From Amoebidium appalachense (lineage: Eukaryota; Ichthyosporea), in assembly GCA_963693365.1 (NCBI GenBank), contig CAVNZM010000008.1, positions 248,001-312,000 of the forward strand: a stretch of DNA of 64,000 nt, in the 5' to 3' direction. Below the pieces are notes generated by a model. The model did no database searches. It was not told the origin of the DNA and saw only the letters and a program-made list of their open reading frames with translations. Each line of letters begins with the position of its first letter. The first letter of the stretch is position 1. Shown here piece by piece: positions 37,975 to 50,619 of this stretch. A program made the position numbers and the translations under genes.

Positions 37975-40900
37975 GGGGGGGGGAGGTTGTATGCACTAGA
38001 GGCTGGGATTATGGAAGCGGAAACATTAAATGAAAAAACACAAAATGTCACAAAATGGGATTGGGCCCCCCAGTGTGGCCTAATATTTAGGCTCTGCTTA
38101 CTTGCACTAGGCCATTCAAAAAGGTATACTCGAATCCCCTTTCTCTTCCACATACAGCTTCCATGCCTGGTTTCTCTCTTTGCTATTCATCGTTCCTATT
38201 TTTTTTTTTTTAGGTGTCACAGTGTGTGCTTGCTACAAGTAGCTAGGGAACGGGGCCACATACGGAGCGTCTCTGTCAACAATGAAGATGCTGTATCTTG
38301 AGCCCTCTGTTTTTTGCAATCGGAGGGTGGGTGCCCGCTGGGTCAATGATTGCGGTATCTGGCATGCCATGGTTGGTCAGTTGCTGTACGGCAGAGTATA
38401 GGCGCACCGATCATTTAAGGGTCACCACATCCACTCGGGTCAGGAGGTCACATGATAAGATAAATTTCATGGATTGTAGCCAGTGCACTCTACTGAAAAC
38501 AGACCTCGTGCATGCCTACATGAAAGAATACACAAGAACAACAACACGTACAAGAACAACAACAACAAACAAAAACAACACACAAAAGAACAACAACTCA
38601 CAAAAACAGCACTCACAAGAGCAACAACAACTCACAAAAACAACAGCACACAAAAACAACAACAACAACACTCACAAAAACAACATCCACAAGAAAAACA
38701 ACACTCACAAAAACAACAACACACAAAAAAACAGTCACAAAATCAACACACGCACACACACCTCTTCTCCGCATGCTGAAGCCAGTGTAGGGCCTGGTGG
38801 ATGGCCAAAGAAGACGTCTATGTATGCATTGCAGAGGAGGTCAGCCGACCGGATGTGTCTCTGTGCAACACCGTCAGCAACGTCAAACTTCCGGTAATAC
38901 TGCCTGCAAACGTGCACATGTACGGCCACTCACTGGATATCGATGGTGGTTTTGACGTGTCTTAAAGTCATAAGGAAGTCTGAGGGCAACATGCCCATGT
39001 ATGTGCATTTCAAAAATAAACTACCAGGTGAATCCATCTCTCCTTTCCATATCTGGGGGGGGGGGGGGGGGGGGGGGGGGGAAGAAAGAAGGACATCAAG
39101 GTGGTGGTGGTCATGAGGGTGGGGATGGGGGCAAAAGTGAGAACCAAACAAAAAAGATAAAATAATATCCACAGGAAGCCACGTATAACACGTGCAGCAC
39201 TAGGTATTTGGACCAGTTCTTTTCAGAGCATATGTGCTAGACTGCAGGTGGTCGGATGACGGTCAACACCAAAGAGCAAACACATGCAGGCATACCCACA
39301 CAGCAGGAATGGGGGTGGCATGCAGGCAGGACTTGGTTAGATACACAAACAATCACGGGCAACGTAGCACGTGCATGAATGGAAACACACAGGGAGCACT
39401 CACAATTGGTTTATCTGTGCCCCGTTTGAATCGGACGGCTGATACCTGCATGGCCCCATGCGGCATACGTTAGTGGTGTGATAGTTCACAAGTAACGCAA
39501 GTGATGTATAAATTTATACATAATGCAAGTGGTCTAAATATTCACAAATACACACATGTGTTGGTGTCTGGTCCGGCACCCGGCTTAAAAAAAATAAACC
39601 GCTTTTATATCTTTTTGTTAACCCGCTTTGACAGTGCTATATCAGAACAATTCCGCACAGATTACTTATAATACCTGGGTACAGAGACACCACAATGTAC
39701 GCCAAACCATAGCGTACATCAGTCATACCCGGTTACAATTCTACCAACATGCATGATGACACCGAACGGCCCGTGTGGTGCATTGTTCACCCCTAGTTCC
39801 TTTAAGAGTTATGTCACGAAACACACCCAGCCTCAGAATGACACCGCAGCCTGGATGGGAAAAAAAAACAAACAAACAAACACAAAAAAAAACAAAAAAA
39901 AACAACATCAAGAGCCCTCCCTGATCACCGTGCACCAAAGACCACCATGCAACCCCGCACTGCCACATGGAACCAACGGTGCAAAGTGAATGATATGAGA
40001 AAGCTGCAGTAAATGTGGTTCTTCCCTGGAAAACATCCCTCGCTTATACTGACATGTTAATTATTTAAGTTTTATCTGTTTCTCGATCCATAGTTTGTAG
40101 ACTTTTCTTTTTAACACAAAATCGCTGGGGGTTTTTTGTGTGAGAGAATTTATTAGGCCCCACAATGTTGCAGCCTCACACGCGCACACGCCAACACATT
40201 ACAACTGCCACCTGTCTGATTTTTGTTGCATGACCCGCACAAAAAGGTCCGAAATTGTTCAATGCTGTTGATAATATGACGAGAAAGCTTTATCACGTGA
40301 ATTGCAGGATAGAAAATGTGATGCGGAATCGTGAGAATGAGTGTGAATGAACGGGAAACATTCATCGAACCGTGTAAGGATATATTCCAACTGCTGCAGC
40401 CTCCATATGATTAATTATCCACGTACATACGTCACTCAGAATTCAACCAGGGGAAAAAAAAACACGTCCGTGTGCTCGGGAGAATCTTCACGCCCTACAC
40501 TGCACCGTGGGTCGTTGTGTAATCGTATGCGTGCAAAGAAACGCGAAAAACACACAAAAATGATTCGGGCCAAATTCGCTGAGGAAAACGAAGTCTCGTG
40601 TGATTCCAAAAGCTGCTGCCAAGCCACGTATAAACAACTACGTTTACTTTCACGCGTCCATTGCTAAATATTATTAAATGGAGTTTCCGTTGCAGGGCAT
40701 ATGGGATGCCAGTGCTGAAATAGTTCTGCCTGTGTTTTCTGCTGCAATGAAGCACATTCGTACCGCCACGCTCCCTGACACGTGGGCACGCTCCCTCCTG
40801 CCTTATTGGGCCAACCCTCTTGTCCAAGCAGTAACTTATGCGCTGAAAAATGCTCATATCCAGGTACCACTGTTTGTTCTCCCACCATTTCAGTTTGAAA

Positions 40901-41167
40901 AATAGAGGCCGAACAGTGCTTGCAACAAAGAATAAATTGGCGGGATTAAGTTTGCTCCTCGTTTGCATAGACTACCCTAAAAATCCCACGCAAACACTTT
41001 CTCTGTATGCTGTCGTCGTGTTCCCTGAACGTGTTGCGCCCTGCCTGTTCGTGGTGGCTGTCCAGCCCTGCCTGCCCCTGCCTGCACACATACACACACA
41101 ACGGGGCACCTACCAACTGGACGGCGGCCACCAGCAAGCACAGCAGCCGAAGGAGGGGCTGGCACAT
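36295..41167 (-). CDS. Secreted PEBP-family (phosphatidylethanolamine-binding) protein, 7 exons
   Basis: Exons in transcript order: 41167-41103, 39445-39404, 38903-38762, 38358-38237, 37893-37699, 36896-36785, 36333-36295 (TAG), all in phase, 238 aa. The N terminus is a signal peptide (MCQPLLRLLCLLVAAVQLVG), so the product should enter the secretory route. PEBP signatures: SIFIVDRDAPY (family DPDAP site), YLHLGLVNVPG (family LHWLVVNIPG), PSPPMNSGCHRYYVLAYRQ (family GPPxGxHRYxFLLYRQ), and the C-terminal helix RERFDVEDYAKANGL. PEBPs bind anionic ligands or lipids and can inhibit kinases or proteases; the role here is unknown. Human PEBP4 is also secreted and of similar size. The segment before the core (YYRKFDVADGVAQRH) is unusual. 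The first two junctions (donor GTTGTG; 42-base exon 2) are the least certain; the other five are firm. Confidence 0.82.
37369..37477. repeat. 36-base tandem repeat, three copies, in PEBP intron 5
   Basis: Unit tgtttgaatattcatggata plus ttcttaaagcgcagta, nearly identical in all copies. Confidence 0.95.
38525..38760. repeat. (CAA)-rich imperfect repeat in PEBP intron 3
   Basis: Irregular array of acaacaac and cacaaaaacaac motifs on the plus strand; ends beside the exon 3 donor. Confidence 0.9.
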
Positions 41168-43357
41168 GTTACTAAAAATGGGGGCCCGCCTATGATGCTG
41201 GGCCGTACTGTCAGTGCTACGAGCTAGTCGGGCGCGGCATCGGTCACGCACTAATGTGCGCCGGGCACTATGAGTTTCACTCACATACACACCTTCCCTA
41301 GCAAAAAACCACGCGGAGATAAAGGTCAACGCAAACAGGCGCTGTGACGGCTCCTGTGACAGGCAGGGCCTTCAAAACAGGCACACTCACATTCCACGCA
41401 TGCATTCCGTAAAATGGTTGCAAGCGGATTGGCTAATTTTGCTTCGGGAGGAGGGTAAAGAATTTTTCGAAATAAAACTGTCGAACTTCGAGCCTGGACA
41501 GGTTAGCATTCTCATGCACTAGAGCTTTACAACTCCTCAAAAAAGAGATAAATATATATATGAGCATTATTTCATGAACGAGGGTAGCGAATAAGAACTT
41601 CTAGACAAGCAACAGAAGGTCCCCCCATGTGTTCCGCATTCCGGTCTCGGTGAGATCTGCCAGGGGTGACGCCCGCGTGACGTGTGTCAACATGCATTGA
41701 CATCCTTGTGTGTGTGTGTGTGGAATAGCCTTTACAAAGTAGATTATCTTGCTTATTAGGCGCATGGTATAGAGGGTAACTCGGGGGATGTCACATTGTC
41801 ATATGAAGCTTCAGGCATACTTTGGCAAATAGGGCCATGATAGGCAGTACAGTAGCGCCGGCGGACAAGGCAAGAACATAGACCAATTTAGATTTACTAA
41901 TTGAGAATCTCAATGTGTTTGCTTCGCTCTAGGGAGATCCAGCCAGCCGAACTGGCGAAATGAAGGGCTGAGTGATCGGCGGTCATATACCAAATCCTGC
42001 TTATAATGCTGAAAATCAATAGTTTGAATAGAAAAGGGGGTTTGCTCCAATAATAAATAACTTGATAAACAAAGCGACAAGCGATTCTTGTATAAGCAAC
42101 ATGGGGTGTTCGTCGCCTATTTCGTAGCGAAAACAGGCAAAAACCATAATTTCATCATAGACGATCGACCTCGAGGCAAGGTGGTAAGAGGCTATGCAAG
42201 ACTGGTTTTGATGATTTTAGCGATGTAGGCGTTATCGGAGCACCCCGACAGCGGCTTATATCATTTTTGCGCGTCTTTTTATTTCCTAAAACTTTTTCTT
42301 ATGGACGAAAACCAACTTTCTAAGTAAAATCGGGGCCTAACTGCTTTTGAGAGGCTGTCGGTCTGAGATTTTGGCCTGTCACCGCCTGAGCGGCCCTTAC
42401 CTTGGCCCTTACTTTTGGCGCAACCAATCACAAGATTCGAATAGTTCCGGTGAGCCATATAAGGTTAGGCAGAATTTGAAAAAAAACATTTCTAAACCGG
42501 TCTATAGCATCGCTTCTGCCGATCACTTCAAAGTCACGCAGGCTCCATAAATCATTGTGGTTACATGTCATCTCCAGCACCAACATGTCCAGTCTTGCAC
42601 CTTTCTCGTATTTATACGAATGAAATATGAAAGCAATATAAAGCAGTTATCCGTATATAGATTTATAGATATATAATGTGTAATATCTGTACAGTAATTG
42701 AATCACCAGAGAAGCCGCTCAACACAGCCAGCACTCCCTATAAAAGTTGACTCATAGGGTGACTGCTTGGCAAGTTATCCCCAAGGCGTCTCCCTAAACC
42801 CGCACAAGGCTCTCCCGGGAGCAAGCAGTGTACGTCAATGGTTTGTTTACTCGGTCGTCCGACTGTCAAACAATTTGCTTTTACCATATGGCTTTAACAT
42901 AGGCAGATACCAAGTTCACGGCTAATTTTTAAACCCCCTTTTTCTCCCTTTTAGTATTCGTAGCGATTCGGTCAAAGCGGTTGCAAAACGAATATCCTTC
43001 AGAGTCGATCTTGGCCTGCCTGGAAGCTTCAAAAGTGTGTCCATTGAACCCCACATTTTTCACTTTCTTTTGATCGGACTTGCACTACGCAGTAGTACGC
43101 AATTGGCATGCATAGATTATACCGTTTATATGGCAGGGGGGATTTTTTTCTTCCTACTTAAGATGAAAATTTATATGTTTGATTGTAGCTGTATCAAAAT
43201 TGCAGAAGTGTGACGCCCACGTATTCGGACTCTTTTGTTCTCTACTTATGCATTTGCGAAATACTTTTTTTATAATGACTTTATTGATATGCTCATGAAA
43301 GAGAAGCAAGCCGGAGATATCACAGATATCTCAGAGAAGAAAATACAAAAACCCCTA

Positions 43358-43720
43358 CTCACGGATACGGAGGAGATAACGACTCAAATAATCATACAGC
43401 CTAGAAAACTCGTTAAACATACGGTGGTTTAACAGATAGTCAATAGAAGTAATATCAGGATTATCTAAATAAGCTAGTCTTCGAATTTCTAACGGAAGAA
43501 AAAAAACTTTCCGGAATAGCCAAGGCATCCGATCCTTGACTACCCCGGTTGGAGTTAGCTTAGAAGGCCATTGCCATAGTCCTGCACCCAGGCGAGTCCC
43601 ATCAGGGCATCCGATCCCCAATGCGGTAGCTACATCCCGGGATTCGAAATACCCCGCACTTGCAGGATCTATGGCAATTCCAAGCGATATATTTAGTGTT
43701 GTTTTGATTGAGTGGTCCAA
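43358..43720 (-). other. Unrecognised open reading frame in the low-repeat island
   Basis: A 121-codon minus-strand frame of ordinary amino-acid composition (for example LGIGCPDGTRLGAGLWQWPS and YDYLSRYLLRIRE). I do not recognise a family. It overlaps an open frame on the other strand, so coding status is doubtful. Confidence 0.2.
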
Positions 43721-44191
43721 TCAACAGCATTAAATATATGACAAGAATGCACAATAAAATGCCGTAGAATGTTGGAAACGTTCGTTTTATTAGCTCAAGC
43801 TTGCGAGTGACCATGAAAAGCCCCCCTGTACTGCCGCTTTATTAATGGTATTAACCCCATAGGTCACGTTTTTTCAGATAATTCTCGTTTAACCGGTTTT
43901 TCAATACCGTACGCTATTTATTTTGAAGATCATACACCGGCACAGCCACACGCGCCGAGTGACGCCACATCGGTGCAACAGCCAGCTGCCCCTGAGGTCG
44001 GCAGCAGCAGCATCATTGTAAGGTAGCTGCGCAAGCTATAGGAGCACAGAGAAGTACAGTAGAGGCCGAGTAGGCACAGGGGCTTTGGAATATGGCCATG
44101 GCCCTAGCATGCTGGAGCGCAGCCGTGTCCCGTATCGTCCCCAGCACCTCAAAAAGAGGTAAACACCTAGCCCTGCCTCCTTCCTTGCGCA

Positions 44192-44230
<39 letters not shown>

Positions 44231-44279
44231 TTCCTTCAAGGCATCTCTCTTCCACCCCCATGCTTCCCCTCCTTTAGAG

Positions 44280-44504
44280 GCTCACTGTGTCCCTCCCCCC
44301 TCTCTCTCCCCCCTCCTCCCCTCCTTCTCACTGATTTATTTTCTGCTTATCTCTACCTTCCCCACTTTGTAACCGCTAATCAGTTTTCCCGTTGAGCCCC
44401 ACGCTTCTTGCATCCCCGGGTCCCCTCTCCCCCCCCGCCCTCCCCCCCTCCCCCCTACCCCCCTTGCCCCTCTCTCTCTCCTCTCTCTCTCTCTCCCTCT
44501 CTCT

Positions 44505-44564
<60 letters not shown>

Positions 44565-44575
44565 GTCTCTTTCTC

Positions 44576-44621
<46 letters not shown>

Positions 44622-44659
44622 CCCTCTCTCCTTCTCTCTCTCCTCTTCCTTTCTCTCTT

Positions 44660-44690
<31 letters not shown>

Positions 44691-44702
44691 TTCTCTCTCT
44701 CT

Positions 44703-44733
<31 letters not shown>

Positions 44734-44794
44734 TCTCTCTTCCTCACTCCCTTAATCTCTCTCGTCTCTCTCTCTCCTCTTCCTTTCTCTCTTC

Positions 44795-44827
<33 letters not shown>

Positions 44828-45177
44828 CCCCCCCCCCTCCCCCCCCCCTCTCTCTCACTCTCTCACTCTCTCTCCCTCTTTCTCTTCGCGCCTACCCTCC
44901 CCCCCCTCCCCCCTGCCTCTCCCTCCCTACCTCCCTCTCTCCCTCCCTTTCCCCCGCTCTTTCTTTTCTGTCTCACCTCCCCCCCTCTCCGCCCCCTCCC
45001 CCTCCCCCCTCTCGTGCCCCCTCCCCTCTCGTTCGCTGAAGAGCCTCCTCTGTCCACTTTGTCTGTCCGTTCTCTTTCTCCCTCCCTCCCTCCCCTCCCC
45101 CCTCCCCCCCCCCCCCCCCCTTTTCTCTTCCACTTACTCTGGCTCTCCTTTTATGGTTCCACACATACACACACACA

Positions 45178-45226
<49 letters not shown>

Positions 45227-45330
45227 CCCCCCCCCCCCCCCCCCTCCATCCTCGCTCTCTCTGTCTCTGTCTCTCACTCTCTTCTCGTCTCCCTTTCGAT
45301 CTTCTCCCTCTCTTCCACACTCACACCTTT
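44280..45330 (+). repeat. Kilobase pyrimidine tract, (CT)n and poly-C
   Basis: Almost continuous C/T on the plus strand with pure (CT)n stretches (44503-44620, 45180-45225), C runs and a small CA insert (44663-44690). Confidence 0.95.
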
Positions 45331-45511
45331 CTCTCTCTCCCTGTCACACTGCTCTTCCCTCTCCTCCGTGTGTTGTTTCTTGGGTCTTCGCCTCATGTTC
45401 TCCTGCACACTCCGCTCTCTCTCCCTTCCACTGCACCACTTCACTTCCAGCAACTATTGTCTGCCCTCTTCTGAAGCGCCCGCGTGCACATACCCACACA
45501 AGCACACGCGT

Positions 45512-45514
<3 letters not shown>

Positions 45515-45583
<69 letters not shown>
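45515..45583 (+). repeat. (CA)n microsatellite
   Basis: About 34 CA units in intergenic DNA, flanked by a C run at 45658-45690. Confidence 0.95.
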
Positions 45584-45585
<2 letters not shown>

Positions 45586-45654
45586 GCGCGTGTGCGACAG
45601 ACACACACATATAGACGTACCTTGTCCTTTCGTTCTTTTTTCCAGATTCTTAGT

Positions 45655-45693
<39 letters not shown>

Positions 45694-45714
45694 TCCCCCC
45701 TCACCCTCCTCCCT

Positions 45715-45825
45715 CCCCAAGATGGACTCTGCTTTTGATGCATGCCCTTTGTGTGTGCTTTGCAGATTCTGCATTTGTTGCCCTTTCGTGAATGTCTATT
45801 TCATACCCTGGTAACGTACTCTATC
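45715..45825 (+). repeat. SINE-like dispersed repeat, copy 4
   Basis: Reads agatggactctgcttttga, then gtttgtgtgtgctttgcagat-like body and gtaacgtactctat, followed by a C run. Confidence 0.55.
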
Positions 45826-45954
45826 CCCCCCCCCCCCCCCTCCCCCCCTCCTCCCTCCCGACACACACACACGCGCACTCTCTTGCCCATCCTCCATGTG
45901 CAGCCCCCCCTCCGGCCCCCCCCTCCCCGGGGACTATGACCAACTAGGGACGTG

Positions 45955-46055
45955 TGAGGATTGGCTCTGCTTTTGATTAATGCTCCTTTTTGTGTGCTTT
46001 ACAAACCCTGTATTGTGTTGTCCTTAGTGAATTCGTATCGTACTCTCTCTCTCTC
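45955..46055 (+). repeat. SINE-like dispersed repeat, copy 5
   Basis: Reads aggattggctctgcttttga, tattgtgttgtccttagtga and cgtatcgtactct, then (CT)n and a C run. Confidence 0.6.
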
Positions 46056-46091
46056 TCTCTCTCAAAACATGCCAACACCCCCCCCCCCCCC

Positions 46092-46129
<38 letters not shown>

Positions 46130-46394
46130 TCGATGCCCCTCTCCCCCTTCTCGCCTGCCCGTTCTTCCCTATTTCCTTTGCTCCTGCAGCATTTGCCCTT
46201 CTTCTCCCTCCCAACCTGTCCGCATGCCTTTGACTCTTTACAGAGTTTCTCATTGCAGTGCTCGTGCGTCTCATGCCTTTCCCTCCGCTTTTCTGCCCAT
46301 TTCAAGGGAATCTGCCCCTATCTGGGTTTCCATTTTCTCCAACTCCTCTCCCCACTTTTCGATGTTAGTGGTTCTCACCCCCAATCTCGACCGT

Positions 46395-46397
<3 letters not shown>

Positions 46398-46456
<59 letters not shown>
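46398..46456. repeat. Poly-C run of about 58 bases
   Basis: Pure C followed by a short CA repeat, the same order as at 7250-7345 and 31679-31725. Confidence 0.95.
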
Positions 46457-46605
46457 ACACACACACACCTTTCTACTCCAACCTTTCTCAGGAAACACCC
46501 AATCTCCTTCCCCTTTTGTGTCTGTATCTTCACCTGTTGATTGTTGTGTGGACCGCAGTGTTCCAACCGGTTGGGCTGAGGGTGCAGCAGAGGACATATG
46601 CAGAC

Positions 46606-47109
46606 ATGGCGGCACCAGACCTGTTTGGTGTGTGTGTGTGTGGATGGGTGGTTGTGTGTGTGTCTGTGGATGGGCGGTTGGGGGAAAGGGGGGAGGAGGG
46701 TATGGTGGGTGTGTGCTGGCCGGAAGGGGGGGGGGGGGGGGGGGGGGGGGAGGGGAGGGGGAGCGGGAAGGGGAAGGGGCCAGTCATGTAAGGGAACGAT
46801 GGGTGAGGGATGTGTGTGTGTGGGGGGGGGGGGGGGGGGGGGGGAGGTCTTTATGTGTTTGTGTTGTGTGTGTGTATGTGGGTGGGGGGGGACGGTGTGT
46901 ACTGATTTGGGGGTGTGGGATGTGTGGGTGGGGGCCTGGGTCTGTGGTGAGCAGTCTTGTGGGTTTGTGAGTTTGACTATTTGAATGGGTGTGTGTGGCT
47001 CAGTGTGCCAAGAGGTAAGAAAGGAGTGTGGCGGAGTGCTGTGGCGGAGTATAGCCGTAAGGACGTCCACAGAAAATTGGTTATCTATAGATTGGTATAT
47101 ATATAGTGG

Positions 47110-47180
<71 letters not shown>

Positions 47181-47624
47181 GCGCACACGCACGCACGCAC
47201 GCACACGCACATCCAAGTATCTCTGCCATGAGGTGCAAGACTAGACTGCACATGGCCCAAACAGACACAGTGGCTGTGGCAGGCAGCCCATGTTTTGTAG
47301 CACACACACACAGGGGCTGACGTACAGGGGGGCAGGGCGCACGGGGCAGGCACAAAACTATGCCATCTACCGGCCCAGATACACAGCCAGCCTGCTTGGA
47401 AGGATCATGCAGACACAGAGGGAGGACAGGAGGGACAAAATGGTCGATATTGCTTGCGGCAACGGTAGGGCGGCATGGAGGATGTGGGGGTAGGGGCATA
47501 TGGTGGGCGTGGGCTTTGCATGTGTGTGAGTTGGTAAATATATAGCTGGGTTGATTCGGGTGTGGGTGTGGGTGTGCGTTTGTTGACATGTGTGTGTCTG
47601 CATGCATGCTCTCGCGGGCGCGTG

Positions 47625-47687
<63 letters not shown>

Positions 47688-47728
47688 AAATGTGTGTGTG
47701 TACAAATGTGTGTGTGTGTGTATGTGTG

Positions 47729-47764
<36 letters not shown>

Positions 47765-47859
47765 TTTTACAGTTGGGCACATGTTCATGTGTGTGTGTGT
47801 GTGTGTGTGGTTTTACGTGTTGCATAGATGATCTATGCACGCGCGCGTGCGTGTGTGTG

Positions 47860-47892
<33 letters not shown>

Positions 47893-47988
47893 ATTTTACA
47901 GTTGGGCACATGTTCATGTGTGTGTGTGTGTGTGTGTGGTTTTACGTGTTGCATAGATGATCTATGCACGCGCGCGTGCGTGTGTGTG

Positions 47989-48029
<41 letters not shown>

Positions 48030-48047
48030 AAATGTGTGTGTGTACAA

Positions 48048-48087
<40 letters not shown>

Positions 48088-48378
48088 GTGTATGTGTGTG
48101 CATTTTACAGTTGGGCACATGTTCATGTGTGTGTGTGTGTGTGTGGTTTTACGTGTTGCATAGATGGTGTGTGTGTGTGTGTGTGCTGCTATGTCTAGTC
48201 GCATATATCATGGCACCGTGTGCGTTGTGCATGTCCCTGTTACCTTATATGGTGCAACTCCGCCACGTGCACTCACACATGTGTTTCCCTTTTGGTCCAT
48301 GCAGGGCAGGTTCTTGCTGGCCTAGCAAGCAACTTCAAAAAGGCCTATGGATACGACAGAAGTGAGGTTTGTCCCTTT

Positions 48379-48410
<32 letters not shown>

Positions 48411-48607
48411 CCCTCCGTGCCTCCTTGCCCCTCTCCTCCCCTTCCCTCCCCTCGCATTGCTACATGCCTTATTAGTTGTGAGTGACTTGCCATACTTTGT
48501 CTGCCCCACTTTCTTGTGCAACACTAGTTTTGGTCTGCACATTACATGCCTGTGTGTGCCCACAAGTAAGCGGCCACCGGGGTGTGCGTGGTTGTGTGCG
48601 CAGTCCG

Positions 48608-48642
<35 letters not shown>

Positions 48643-50497
48643 CCTGCCCGTGGAAGGATTGGCTCTTTGTATAATGCCTATTCTGAGCATGTATAATGCC
48701 TATTCTTAGTATGCAATATGGATTGTGTTGTCCATCACAAATGCACACGTCGTACTCTCCAAGCCTTCTAACCTAACCCTCCACCCGCCCCCTCCCCCCT
48801 CCCCCCCTCAGGCGCAGCTTCAGCATGCGTGTGTGCTGCCCAATGTGACGTATGGCCGGGCAGATGCCCTTGCTATCCCCCTAGACGACAGCAGTGTCGA
48901 CCTAGTCACGGTAGGGCGTTAACCCCCACATGCATAGAAAGATGTGGGCACGAGGTGCATGCATGGCCATTTGTTCTGAGTAAGACTTGCGTTTGCAGTG
49001 GCAAATGAAGGCGTTATCTGGCTTGGTCGGTGGACGAACACGTGCTACTAGAGGGTACTGCAAATAGTAGCATCACTATGTGATTGGATTTTGGCGAGCA
49101 GTCCACAACTCTGATTGTCTTTTATCCCGGTGGGATATTTTAGGTTCTCGTTGCCTCTAATAGAAATCGATACTAACATAAGTGTTTGTGTGTCCTGGGT
49201 ACCCATTTATATGCATGCCATGCAGTCTGTACATTTTGGTAGCCATATATTTGAAGAAACATCCAACTGCTGTGTATTAGTCTTGTTGTGACCCCACCTG
49301 CTTATATGCATATAACATTAGGCTGGCCTGGCCAGTGTACACGTCCATTTGTTTTAGTGCTCCCTAACCCCCTCCCCCCGACCACCCGCTTCCCAGATTG
49401 GGCAGGCGCTGCACTGGCTGCCCCTACCTGCATTCTTCAGTGAGGTCAAGAGACTGCTGCGGCCTGGGGGCCAGCTAGCCGTGCTGGGCTACGGCACATG
49501 CAGCATCGAGGGGTGCAGGGAGGCTAATGGGGTGCGGGAAAGGGTGGTGTACTGGCCCATGCATGTGTCATGCATGCTGCATGCCACATCCCCCATTAGT
49601 GACTAGGCGATGGAGTTGTAGGCCAAAAAGATGTGTGGGTGGAATATCTGGGAGAGGGTGTTGGACTGGGGTGGAGTGTATGGGGTGTGTTGCGGCAGTG
49701 TGTCGGGGTGTGTGTTGCTGGGTCGGGGGTGCTGCTTCTATCTCTGTTATGTAACTTGATCCCCCTCTCCCTCCCCCCTCCCCCCGCGCCCACCCGCCAG
49801 TTGCTTGCACATCCACTAAGCACGTGCAGATGCCGTGTATAGGCGTGCACGTGCACAATCATGTCATGGGGATGCCCCGTGCCTGCCACTGACACGTCCA
49901 GCAGGTGTTCAGTGCCTACTACCGGTCGCTATCCTCCTACTGGGACTGCAACAGAGAGCAGCTGGATCTGGGCTTCGGTAGCCTTCCCCCCATCCCCCCC
50001 CCCCCCCCCCCCCCCCCCCGCCCCTCCCTGCACGCCTGACCTGAGGTTCTGTTCCCCCCTCCCCTCCCTCTTTCTCTTGAACGCCTGACCTGTCCCCCCT
50101 TCCCCCTCTGCCTCCCCTTTCCCCTCTCCCCCTCTCCCTCCCTCACCTCCACCCTGTAGCACCAGCACCCCTGATTTGGGGTTCTTCCATTACCCCCCCT
50201 TCACTCCTGACCCAAATGGTTCTGGATCCCCACCCCCCCCCCCCCCCCCCACCACACCCTCATGCCTGCCCCAGCCCCGCCACCCCCCTCCTCCACTCCC
50301 TCGAGGCATGCCGTGGCCAATTTATGTTGCTGCACGGGCACGGGCAGGGTGCTGACAGGCAGGGCAGGGCAGGACGAGTTCCCGTTTGAGCACGTGCAGA
50401 GGGTGTGGGAGTGTGACGTGCGCACCATGCCTGTGGGGGACTTTGGCCGCTATCTGGACACATGGTCGGCATACCGCACGTGGAAGGCCAAGCATCC

Positions 50498-50536
<39 letters not shown>

Positions 50537-50561
50537 GTGTGTGTGTGTGTGTGTGTATTTG

Positions 50562-50619
<58 letters not shown>

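Larger units (their letters stand above)
41168..46605. other. Intergenic region between PEBP and methyltransferase genes
   Basis: 41.4-44.1 kb: AT-richer DNA almost free of microsatellites and long homopolymers. 44.18-44.23 kb: C run. 44.3-45.3 kb: pyrimidine tract. 45.5-46.1 kb: CA and C runs and two SINE-like copies. 46.4 kb: long C run. I recognise no gene. Confidence 0.5.

Noticed and set aside
40694-40862. Exon-like plus-strand segment flanked by ttgcag and GTACCA (GIWDASAEIVLPVF...)
   Set aside because: It lies inside a PEBP intron on the other strand, has no partner exons that I can find, and the minus strand is equally open; insufficient support.
41400-43900. Mitochondrial insertion (NUMT) or rRNA/tRNA genes in the low-GC island
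   Set aside because: I could not match any rRNA signature, tRNA cloverleaf or mitochondrial protein by eye; left as an unexplained island.
44092-44158. Possible first exon MAMALACWSAAVSR with a GTAAAC donor upstream of the methyltransferase
   Set aside because: No phase-compatible link to the methyltransferase exons was needed or seen; the short exon at 46606 explains the N terminus better.
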